From NCBI RefSeq assembly GCF_016462415.1, contig NZ_JAEMTF010000043.1, positions 1-36,484 on the forward strand: a stretch of DNA of 36,484 nt, in the 5' to 3' direction. Source of the stretch: Williamsia sp. Its GTDB lineage: Bacteria > Actinomycetota > Actinomycetes > Mycobacteriales > Mycobacteriaceae. Every line of letters starts with the position of its first letter. Within the stretch, counting starts at the first letter, position 1. The notes under the pieces were generated by a model. The model saw nothing but the letters and a program-made list of their open reading frames with translations, had not been told where the DNA came from and did not search any database. The translations under genes were made by a program, and so were the position numbers. Positions 25,623-33,006 of the stretch are shown piece after piece.

Positions 25623-26864
25623 TCACGCTGCGGTGAGGACGACGACGGCGTTGTGCCCGCCGAAGCCGAATGAGTGGCTGGTCGCCACCTCGACCGCCGC
25701 CCTGCGCGGCGATGTGTGGACGATGTCGAGATCCACCGCCGGGTCCACGGTGTCGAGGTTGGCAGTCGGGGGAATCTCATCGGACTGGACAGCCAAAATC
25801 GTGTACGCCGCCTCGATGGCACCGGCGGCACCAAGAGTGTGCCCGGTGACGCCTTTGGTGGATGTGACGATGGGGCGGTCTCCATAGACGGCACGGATTG
25901 CCCGGGCCTCGGTCACGTCATTAAGCGGCGTCGACGTGCCGTGCGCATTGATGTGATCGACATCATTCGGCTGAACGTGAGCATCCTGCAGAGCCAACCG
26001 AATCGCAGAGACGGCGGCAGATCCCGTCGGATCGGGAGCAGTGGGGTGATAGGCGTCGCACGATGCGGCGAAACCCTGGACGCGCGCACGCACCCTCGCA
26101 CGTCGGGCACGGGCATCGTCGGGCCGTTCCAAGACCAGAATCCCCGCACCCTCGCCGGCCACAAACCCGTCACGATCGCGGTCGAACGGGCGCGATGCGG
26201 TCGACGGATCGAGACTGCGTCGAGACAATCCACCGAGACGGTCGAGGCTGCCCATAATGAACGGGCTGATCGCCGATTCTGCGCCACCCGCTATCACGAC
26301 GTCGGCCGAATCGGCGAGGAGCAAGTCACGCGCGATGCCAATGGCGCTCGCGCCGGACGCGCATGCGGTTGCTGCGACCAAACTCGGCCCGTGCGCACCG
26401 AGATCGATGCTCACCGCTCCGGCCACCATGTTCAGCATGGCCATCGGCACAGTCAGCGCCGACACGGCATCGATACCCGATCGCATCATCACCTGGTGCT
26501 GTTTCTCCCAGGTCTGAGACCCGCCGAGGGAATTACCCACGACGACGGCGACACGCGCACCGTCCCATGACGACGAGTCGAGGCCGGCGTCGGCCACCGC
26601 CTGCCGTGCCGCTGCCACCGCCAGCTGACTAAATCGGTCCAGCCGCCAGGCGACGCGACGCCCCAGCACCCCGTCAGCGTCAAAATCGAGGGCACGGCAG
26701 GAAAAGTTGACACTGCGCCCCTCCAGAGCAGGATCCGCAGTCGCCGTCGACCGCGCCGCGCATAGAGTCGCCCAGTTCGCATCCACGCCGATGCCCGCTG
26801 GCGTGATCAATCCCAATCCGGTCACCGCGACGTCCCTGACCAGCCCGCCAGGGCGCGCGATCAC
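25623..26864 (-). CDS. Beta-ketoacyl-ACP synthase II (FabF-like)
   Basis: 413-residue elongating condensing enzyme. Cys168 (ATACASGAS), His308 (NAHGTSTPLND), Lys337 and His342 (STKGVTGHTLGAAGA) give the complete Cys-His-His set, so this is an active KS rather than a chain-length-factor. There is no partner KS-beta gene, which argues against an aromatic type II polyketide and for aliphatic chain extension. Translation starts at a GTG overlapping the ACP stop (GTGA), so ACP and KS are made in step. Confidence 0.95.
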   Translation of the reverse strand: MIARPGGLVRDVAVTGLGLITPAGIGVDANWATLCAARSTATADPALEGRSVNFSCRALDFDADGVLGRRVAWRLDRFSQLAVAAARQAVADAGLDSSSWDGARVAVVVGNSLGGSQTWEKQHQVMMRSGIDAVSALTVPMAMLNMVAGAVSIDLGAHGPSLVAATACASGASAIGIARDLLLADSADVVIAGGAESAISPFIMGSLDRLGGLSRRSLDPSTASRPFDRDRDGFVAGEGAGILVLERPDDARARRARVRARVQGFAASCDAYHPTAPDPTGSAAVSAIRLALQDAHVQPNDVDHINAHGTSTPLNDVTEARAIRAVYGDRPIVTSTKGVTGHTLGAAGAIEAAYTILAVQSDEIPPTANLDTVDPAVDLDIVHTSPRRAAVEVATSHSFGFGGHNAVVVLTAA

Positions 26865-27100
26865 GCCGCGCTCCTCTGTAGGAACACATCGACGAAGCCG
26901 TCGAGCGTGGCCGCGTCGCCGATCTCTTTCTCGGAAAGGGCGACACCCGATTCAGCCTTGAGGATGAGAGCGAGTTCGAGAAGCATCAGCGAGTCGAAGC
27001 TCAGTTGATCGTAGGGCGCTGTGAAGGAGATCTCGTCACGCGGGACGCCGAAATCGTCGACTAGGACCTCGACCACTCGGGTACGGATGTCAAATGCCAT
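26861..27100 (-). CDS. Acyl carrier protein
   Basis: 79-residue acidic helical carrier. The phosphopantetheine attachment serine is Ser37 in LSFDSLMLLELAL, here FDSL instead of the common ADSL. Helix I (DIRTRVVEVLVDDFGV) and helix IV are recognisable. It tethers the growing acyl chain for the FabF, FabD, FabG and FabH proteins encoded beside it. Its start codon lies inside the end of the fabH gene (11-base overlap) and its stop overlaps the fabF start. No phosphopantetheinyl transferase gene is in the window, so a host enzyme must modify it. Confidence 0.94.
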   Translation of the reverse strand: MAFDIRTRVVEVLVDDFGVPRDEISFTAPYDQLSFDSLMLLELALILKAESGVALSEKEIGDAATLDGFVDVFLQRSAA

Positions 27101-28166
27101 TGCTGTCTCCTCTGTCGGATTTCGTTACTGCCGCCTCACCCTGTTGGGGAGGAAGTTCGGGCCAGATCAAAATTGTGGAACCCCACGTCGCCCCGCCCCC
27201 GAACGCGCTGAGCAGAACGCGTTCACCCGCGCGGATCTCGCCGCGAGCATGCCCGTCTCGCAGGGCGAGCGGGATCGACGCAGCGGCGGTGTTTCCGACC
27301 TGGTCGAGGTTCACCACCACTCGATCGACGTCGAGACCGAGCTGAAGGGCGACCGCGCGCAGGATGCGGATGTTGGCCTGATGGCCGACGAAACGGTCGA
27401 TGTCGGCGACCGTGAGCCCACCGCGCGCCAGCACCGACTGCGCCGATGAAGTCATACGTTCGACCGCGTGCATGAAGACCGTGCGGCCCTCCATTCGGAA
27501 GTACATGTCGTCTTCAGCGGCAGCGACCCCGAGCCCTCGTTGCCTCGAACCACCCGCCGGAACGGTGATCAGATCCCGTAGCGAACCGTCACTGCCTAGA
27601 TCGACGTGTCCCACTGCACCGGGTTCGTTCGAGAAGCCAGCTCGGAGAAGCACAGCGCCGGCACCGTCACCGAACACCGACATCGTGGCCCGGTCGTCTC
27701 GGTCGAGGATCGTAGAGAACGTGTCAGCGGCGATGACGAGAACCGTGTGCGCGCGACCGCTCTCGATGTACCCGGCCGCCACGGACAGGGCGTATAGAAA
27801 GCCGCTGCAGACGGCGGCTAAATCGAAAGCCGGCACCGTTCCGAGTCCCAACGCCGCGGCGACCTCGGGCGCAGTTGCGGGGCACGGACGATCGGGAGTC
27901 GTGGTCGCAAGGACGACCACGTCGACGTCTGCCGTGCCAGCCGATTCCAGTGCCTGGGCGCCGGCTTCCACAGCGAGATCCGACGTGGCCCGCTCGGGTG
28001 CCGAGATCCGTCGCTCCACGACGCCCGTGCGGCTGCGAATCCATTGATCGTCGGTCTCCAACCATGTGGCCAGGTCGTTATTGGTGAGCATCGCCGAGGG
28101 CACACTGGCGCCGACGCCGGCAATTACCGACGAGCGGCGACGGCCGGTTTCCGGCCCGCGACTCAC
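27090..28166 (-). CDS. Beta-ketoacyl-ACP synthase III (FabH-like)
   Basis: 358-residue initiating condensing enzyme that joins an acyl-CoA starter to malonyl-ACP. The triad is intact: Cys120 (AAVCSGFLYAL), His262 (FVGHQANIRIL) and Asn292 (QVGNTAAAS). The TRTG-like SRTGVVERR segment and DDQWI near the N-terminus are also typical. The GTG at 28166 is chosen because it overlaps the AfsA-like stop (GTGA); the open frame continues upstream only as a shadow. It is somewhat longer than the usual 315-335. Its presence implies a starter chosen for this pathway rather than chains taken from the host synthase. Confidence 0.93.
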   Translation of the reverse strand: MSRGPETGRRRSSVIAGVGASVPSAMLTNNDLATWLETDDQWIRSRTGVVERRISAPERATSDLAVEAGAQALESAGTADVDVVVLATTTPDRPCPATAPEVAAALGLGTVPAFDLAAVCSGFLYALSVAAGYIESGRAHTVLVIAADTFSTILDRDDRATMSVFGDGAGAVLLRAGFSNEPGAVGHVDLGSDGSLRDLITVPAGGSRQRGLGVAAAEDDMYFRMEGRTVFMHAVERMTSSAQSVLARGGLTVADIDRFVGHQANIRILRAVALQLGLDVDRVVVNLDQVGNTAAASIPLALRDGHARGEIRAGERVLLSAFGGGATWGSTILIWPELPPQQGEAAVTKSDRGDSNGI

Positions 28167-29158
28167 GAGCGCACCCGTTCCGGATCTGCGGCGGTGCGTG
28201 CTCCAAACGCCTTGGCGAAAGGCGTCGCCGGCTCGTGTTCGACCTCGACCTCGAACACCGCGGCCGACGACTCGCACTGCACTACCTCTATCTCCACCAA
28301 GCCCTCGGCGGACACCCTGCGAGCAATCATCGTGGCCGGCTCGTCGAGCTCCAAGAAGCGTCGAAACTCTGCAGTCAATCCGTTGACGGATGAGCCGCCA
28401 GTGGTCGCCAGGGCGAGTTGTTTAGCCGCCTCGGTCACACCCAGTCCCGGCACGTGATCGAGAGAGTGGTCGAAGATCGACGGGTGATTCACCGCCGCCG
28501 ACAACGTCGCCTGCATGCCGCCATCTCTGTGTGGGGCCAAGTTGTGGATCATGATGTTGTTCGGGTCCCGACGACCGACACCCACCGGCGGTCGCATCGG
28601 CGTGAAGTCGAGACGATCCGAGGTCGGTGGATCCCCGATACGACGCATACGGCGCAGCGCGGCATAGGAATCCGGGCTCAGGTAGGTGGCGGTCATCCGA
28701 ACGGTGCCGACGAGGAAATCGTCGACCTCCAGAGCCATCGAGTACGCATACCCACGGGCAGCACCCCGATCACGGATGCACTCGGCAGTGATGGTGATTC
28801 GCAACTCTCGAGGACATCGGCCATCGCCTACCGAAGGCGCTACCACATCAAGGTCCCAGTGGTTGAGGATGAACTTGTGGTCGATCGGAACCTCGAACGC
28901 CAGGTGTGCGCAGCATGTCTCCGCTTGTCGGCAGCACTCGAGCAGCAGCATCGGATCCAGACGGTCCGCGCAGTGGTCGGAGAAATAATGGTGGCGCCGT
29001 GGCAGCTGGCAGCATGCAACAAAACTGTTAGCTCCGGTGGTTGCGAAGTCGGTGAGAAAGACCTCACCGACCGCCGCACGGTGAACCCACCGGCGGTCTA
29101 CCGGTTGGGTTGAGATCTCGTCGAGAGTGGCGCGCGGCGCCGTTATCGTCTGCTTCAT
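28163..29158 (-). CDS. AfsA-like protein (A-factor biosynthesis hotdog domains)
   Basis: 331-residue double-hotdog protein resembling AfsA/ScbA. Repeat 1 (about 24-160) includes VHRAAVGEVFLTDF, RRHHYFSDH and DPMLLLECCRQA. Repeat 2 (about 198-310) includes NHPSIFDHSLDHVPG followed by Glu243 in VTEAAKQ, the catalytic-helix pattern of the family. In streptomycetes AfsA joins a beta-ketoacyl group to dihydroxyacetone phosphate, the first committed step to gamma-butyrolactone signals; some relatives belong to other natural-product clusters. AGGAG lies 9 bases before the ATG at 29158, which decides the start over upstream in-frame ATGs. It is the first gene of the leftward operon and is coupled to fabH. 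Product class is inferred from family. Confidence 0.85.
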   Translation of the reverse strand: MKQTITAPRATLDEISTQPVDRRWVHRAAVGEVFLTDFATTGANSFVACCQLPRRHHYFSDHCADRLDPMLLLECCRQAETCCAHLAFEVPIDHKFILNHWDLDVVAPSVGDGRCPRELRITITAECIRDRGAARGYAYSMALEVDDFLVGTVRMTATYLSPDSYAALRRMRRIGDPPTSDRLDFTPMRPPVGVGRRDPNNIMIHNLAPHRDGGMQATLSAAVNHPSIFDHSLDHVPGLGVTEAAKQLALATTGGSSVNGLTAEFRRFLELDEPATMIARRVSAEGLVEIEVVQCESSAAVFEVEVEHEPATPFAKAFGARTAADPERVRS

Positions 29159-29440
29159 GCGGATTGACTCCTGTGACTCTGTCGGGCAGAAACCTGTTGG
29201 CGCAAAGTGACTGGACAGACTGTGCTGGGAAGCAACGTCGGTCACCTCAGGAAGTCTCATCGTCGGCGCACCGGTGAACCAGACCCGCCCGTGCCTGGTA
29301 CTGCGAAGGCATGGTGCCCGGCGGCCGCGCCGCTGACTGGCCCTCCCAGAGCCATGCTTGTCCGAGCCTGGCCCACGTAGACGATCCGGGCCAGAGTGAG
29401 TTCGTCGGCCAGGTGACGACGACACGAGAGGAGCCCGACC
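29159..29440. promoter_or_regulatory. Divergent control region of the biosynthetic cluster
   Basis: 282-bp gap between the two arms (AfsA-like gene leftward, KAS III-like gene rightward) that must carry both main promoters. I see no clear consensus -35/-10 pairs and no obvious AT-rich 22-bp autoregulatory element of the kind bound by butyrolactone receptors. A distant 7-bp inverted pair, CTGGCCC near 29337 and GGGCCAG near 29388, lies upstream of the right arm. Confidence 0.5.
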
Positions 29441-30496
29441 ATGTACGCCACTTCACCCCCGATCGGGCTTCGTGCGACGACGTGGCTACCGGTGAGCACC
29501 GAATCGGCAGCAGACCGGGTGGACTCGGGATTTCTTTCACAGACTGAGGTCCTCGAGTCGGGCTACCGCGAGCTGCCGGTGAGCGTCGAGGCGCCGCCAA
29601 TCATGGCGGTGCGGGCCGGACGAGCTGTAGTCGACGGCAGCGGCGTGGACCCGTCACAGATCACCCTGAACACACACGCCTGGATCTACCACCAAGGCCA
29701 CGATTTCTGGGCGCCGGCGCACCATGTCGCGTCCGAGCTCGGTCTCTTGAACGCGATGCCGGTCGGTATCTCGCAAATGTGCAACGGCGCGGGTATCGCA
29801 CTCGAACTCGCCGTGGACCACCTACGCTCTCCGACGCGGGGTGACACCGTCTTGATGACTACCGCCGACCGGTTCTGCGAACCCGGATTCGACCGTTGGC
29901 ACGGGGATTACGGACTCTGGTACGGCGACGGTGCCACTGCCGCACTGCTCCGATCTACACCGGCCGACGGCGACTTACATCTGTTGTCGGTGGCGACGGA
30001 CGCCGATTCGTCCGCCGAGAAAATGCACCGGGGCGACGACGAGTTCACCGATTCGCCGATGGCTATCTCCAGCGTCATCGACATCCGGCGTACGAAGCGC
30101 GCCTATCTGGCGCGGCACGGCAAGGATGCGTTCGCCGCCACGGTCGCCGATCGAATCCCAGCGCTGCTGACCACCGCTTTCACCGCCGCCGGTCTATCTC
30201 CAAACGACCCTCAACTCGCATCGGTCGTTCTGCCCAGGTTGGGAAGCAAGGCACTCACGGCCGCATACCGGCCAGCCGTCGCCCAGGTGACCCGCGCCCC
30301 GGTACGCGACGTCGGCGCGGCGACCGGACACCTCGGCGCTGGCGATCTGATCGCCAATATGGCGCTACTCGAGGACGATTCGCTATGTCCACCTGGACAG
30401 ATGGCGGTCGTGCTGTCCGCCGGCGGCGGGTTCAGTTGGACCGCTGCAGTCATCCGCAAACCGTCACCGACAACCACCGATAAGAGAAAGAGCTGA
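29441..30496 (+). CDS. KAS III-like protein with non-canonical active site
   Basis: 351-residue thiolase-fold protein of the ketoacyl-ACP synthase III group. The nucleophile is kept (Cys114, ISQMCNGAG) and DYGLWYGDGATAALL fits the family core. The FabH histidine position reads VVLPRLG (Pro265), and the GNT asparagine motif reads GHLGAGD (His297, Asp302). Such KAS III relatives in biosynthetic clusters often act as acyltransferases forming esters or thioesters rather than decarboxylative condensing enzymes; that role is inferred here. GAGAGG precedes the ATG by about 8 bases. It contains a rare TTA codon (in GDLHLL). It is the first gene of the rightward arm and ends one base before the monooxygenase start. 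Confidence 0.85.
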   Translation: MYATSPPIGLRATTWLPVSTESAADRVDSGFLSQTEVLESGYRELPVSVEAPPIMAVRAGRAVVDGSGVDPSQITLNTHAWIYHQGHDFWAPAHHVASELGLLNAMPVGISQMCNGAGIALELAVDHLRSPTRGDTVLMTTADRFCEPGFDRWHGDYGLWYGDGATAALLRSTPADGDLHLLSVATDADSSAEKMHRGDDEFTDSPMAISSVIDIRRTKRAYLARHGKDAFAATVADRIPALLTTAFTAAGLSPNDPQLASVVLPRLGSKALTAAYRPAVAQVTRAPVRDVGAATGHLGAGDLIANMALLEDDSLCPPGQMAVVLSAGGGFSWTAAVIRKPSPTTTDKRKS

Positions 30497-30497
30497 C

Positions 30498-32114
30498 ATG
30501 ACACCTCATTGCATCGAGAAGGATGTCCTGATCGTCGGCGCCGGCCCTGTCGGCCTCGTCATGGCGTGCGAGCTGTTACAGCAAGGCTTCTCCGTTCGCC
30601 TCATCGAGCGCGGATCCAGTTCGGCGGTCCACTCACGCGCTGTCATCACCTGGCCGCGCAGCCTGGAGCTACTGCGGCGTATCGGTGTTGCCGACGAACT
30701 GGCGGACTCCGGCGCGCATCTGGATTCGGTGTCGTACTACTCGGGCGATCGACGCCTGGGCGTGCTGAAGATGAGCAAGCTGAACGACACTCCGTACCCC
30801 TTCGGGCTGTGCAATCCACAGCATCGGACCGAGGAGATCATCCGTCGGCGGGTTGTGGAACTCGGTGGGCACATCGAGTCGAACGTGGCCCTGATCGGAC
30901 TAGATAACACCGGCGCCCGGCCCGTTGCCACCTTGCTGCGGTCCGGCGATGGCACCATCGAGCACGTAGAACCGGATTGGCTCATCGGCGCCGACGGGTC
31001 ACGCAGCACAGTGCGCGAGCTGCTGAACATCCAGTTCGCCGGAACCGGCCAGGACGTGCTGTTCGCCATCTGCGATGGCCCACTCGAGGCGTCGTTGCCC
31101 GAGCACGAGATGCTGTACTGCTACCGCGACGGCGGAGCCATGGGACTGGCACCGTTCGGGGACGGGATCTTTCGACTCGCATGCGCGGTCCCGGTATGGA
31201 ACGACGACGACACTCCACCACGAGAACTCTTTCAGGAGAACCTCGATCGCGTCGTCCCTTTCGATGCGCGCGTCGGCGAGCTGCAGTGGACCACAGTGTT
31301 TCGGGCACGGCGCCGGACTGCGGCGCAGTTCCGGTCGGGCCGATGCTTCTTGATCGGCGACGCCGCACACATCTTCAGCGCCGCCGGCTCGCAGGGCATG
31401 AACACCGGCTTTCAAGACGCAGTGAACTTGGCCTGGAAGCTCGCAGGCGTTCGGGCCGGAACGCTATCGGCGACGATCCTTGACACCTACGATCACGAGC
31501 GCCGCCATTCCGCAGAACGGGTGTCCTCGATAACTGCGAAGCAGACGAGCTGGGGCTTGATTCGTCGCCCCGCTCGTGTAGCGGTTCGAGACCTTCTGGT
31601 GCGCGGTGCAGAGCGCACGGGGACCTTGCAACGAGTTGTGACGCCACTGATGAGTCAGCTGACCACCAATTACGCGTCCAGTGGGGAATCCGCTCGTGCC
31701 GACATCCGGTGGTGGCCGCGCTCGGTGCGCCCAGGCGAACGGCTTCCGGTGTTCTCCCAGGCGATCTCGACCGGCGATGGGTGGCCCATCATCGCTGCCG
31801 ACCGACTCACCGTGGCTCTATGGTCCGGGGGCACTCGCGACGTGGAATGGCAACGGACCTGCACCGCCATAACCGATGCCCTCGACCCAACGATCCCGGT
31901 GGCCGATCTGTCGGGGTGGCCGGCGTTCACGCGTCTGCTGCCAGCGGAACGGTGCGCGCTTCTCTTGCGCCCCGACGGACATGTGCACGATCTGTGTCGT
32001 GATCCCGACACAGCACAGGTTCGTCAGATGCTGGCCCTCGCTGGAGTGGGAACTGCCTATGAGGGCACCGCACAACGGGTCGACAACATTGAGCCAGCCG
32101 AGGTCTCACTATGA
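30498..32114 (+). CDS. FAD-dependent monooxygenase (p-hydroxybenzoate hydroxylase fold)
   Basis: 538-residue class A flavoprotein monooxygenase using FAD, NAD(P)H and O2. It shows the dinucleotide motif GAGPVG (14-19) with Glu37 for ribose, the DG motif GADGSRSTVREL (165-176) and the GD motif IGDAAHIFSAAGSQGMNTG (286-304), plus a C-terminal thioredoxin-like extension as in PgaE/RdmE/MhpA. These enzymes hydroxylate aromatics or perform epoxidation or Baeyer-Villiger-like oxidations in polyketide pathways. The ATG follows the previous stop after one base, and the stop overlaps the next gene (ATGA). A rare TTA codon occurs in the first helix (ELLQQG). Confidence 0.93.
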   Translation: MTPHCIEKDVLIVGAGPVGLVMACELLQQGFSVRLIERGSSSAVHSRAVITWPRSLELLRRIGVADELADSGAHLDSVSYYSGDRRLGVLKMSKLNDTPYPFGLCNPQHRTEEIIRRRVVELGGHIESNVALIGLDNTGARPVATLLRSGDGTIEHVEPDWLIGADGSRSTVRELLNIQFAGTGQDVLFAICDGPLEASLPEHEMLYCYRDGGAMGLAPFGDGIFRLACAVPVWNDDDTPPRELFQENLDRVVPFDARVGELQWTTVFRARRRTAAQFRSGRCFLIGDAAHIFSAAGSQGMNTGFQDAVNLAWKLAGVRAGTLSATILDTYDHERRHSAERVSSITAKQTSWGLIRRPARVAVRDLLVRGAERTGTLQRVVTPLMSQLTTNYASSGESARADIRWWPRSVRPGERLPVFSQAISTGDGWPIIAADRLTVALWSGGTRDVEWQRTCTAITDALDPTIPVADLSGWPAFTRLLPAERCALLLRPDGHVHDLCRDPDTAQVRQMLALAGVGTAYEGTAQRVDNIEPAEVSL

Positions 32115-32944
32115 GCACCGAGCCCGCATCCACCCCCGTTGCCCGTCGATTCGCGGGCAAGGCCGCATTGGTCACCGGCGCCGACCGTGGAACCGGCCAG
32201 GCGCAAGCCATCCGACTCGCCGCGGAGGGTGCCGATTTAGCTCTTGTGGTCCAGACCGGGACCGCAGACGAAACGGTGGACGCCATCTCCGCCCGCGGTG
32301 GTTCGGTTAGCGTCCACGCCGCCGACGTTCGCGATCTGTCGGCAACCCAAGGGGCGATCGATGCCGCGGCGGACTCGCTGGGCAGGATCGACATCGTCTG
32401 CGCCACTGCGGGCGTCAATGGCGGTAACGCCCCGATGTGGGAGATCGAACCGGAGATTTTCCGAAACACCATGGAAACGAACATTTTCGGCACATGGCAC
32501 GTACTGCGCGCCGCGGTGCCCCATGTCCTCCGGCAGGGCCCCGGCGGCGCAGTTATTGTCATGGGTTCGACGACCGAAGCGCGAGGAGTAGGTACCGCAA
32601 GCCATTACGCCGCAAGCAAACACGGCGTCCTCGGTTTGATGCGCTCACTGGCTGCCGAGCTGGGTCCACGCGGGATCCGGGTCAACGGAATAGTACCCAC
32701 CAACATCGACACCGTCATGTTCCACAACCCGGAGACCTACGCGCTGCTCCTACCTGACGAAGAGTCGCCCGACCGTGCGCAGGTCGCCGACGCAGCGCGC
32801 CGATGGCACGAGTTGCCAATCGGGTGGGTGGGTTGCGACGACATCGCAGCGGCGACCGCGTTCCTCGCCTCCGACGAGGCTCGATACATCTCCGGTACAT
32901 CTTTGCGCGTAGACGGAGGACTTCTCAACAAGTGGCCGGGCTGA
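32111..32944 (+). CDS. SDR resembling mycofactocin-coupled dehydrogenases
   Basis: 277-residue SDR with TGADRGTGQAQAIRLAAEGAD at the N-terminus (given here as VTGADRGTGQ then AIRLAAEGAD), catalytic Ser in MGSTTE, YAASK and a long C-terminal insertion FHNPETYALLLPDEESPD. The GADRGTGQA loop, SKHGVLGLMRSLAAELG and the FLASDEARYISGTSLRVDGG end resemble SDRs that hold NAD tightly and pass electrons to mycofactocin, although the N-terminal insertion of those enzymes looks shortened. No mycofactocin genes are in the window. The start overlaps the monooxygenase stop (ATGA). It likely reduces or oxidises the cluster product or an intermediate. A TTA codon is present (GADLALV). Confidence 0.88.
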   Translation: MSTEPASTPVARRFAGKAALVTGADRGTGQAQAIRLAAEGADLALVVQTGTADETVDAISARGGSVSVHAADVRDLSATQGAIDAAADSLGRIDIVCATAGVNGGNAPMWEIEPEIFRNTMETNIFGTWHVLRAAVPHVLRQGPGGAVIVMGSTTEARGVGTASHYAASKHGVLGLMRSLAAELGPRGIRVNGIVPTNIDTVMFHNPETYALLLPDEESPDRAQVADAARRWHELPIGWVGCDDIAAATAFLASDEARYISGTSLRVDGGLLNKWPG

Positions 32945-33006
32945 AGCGCACTCTGGCCCCACGTTCAGAGCCCACCGCGCACTCCCCTAACGACTGAGGA
33001 CACGAC

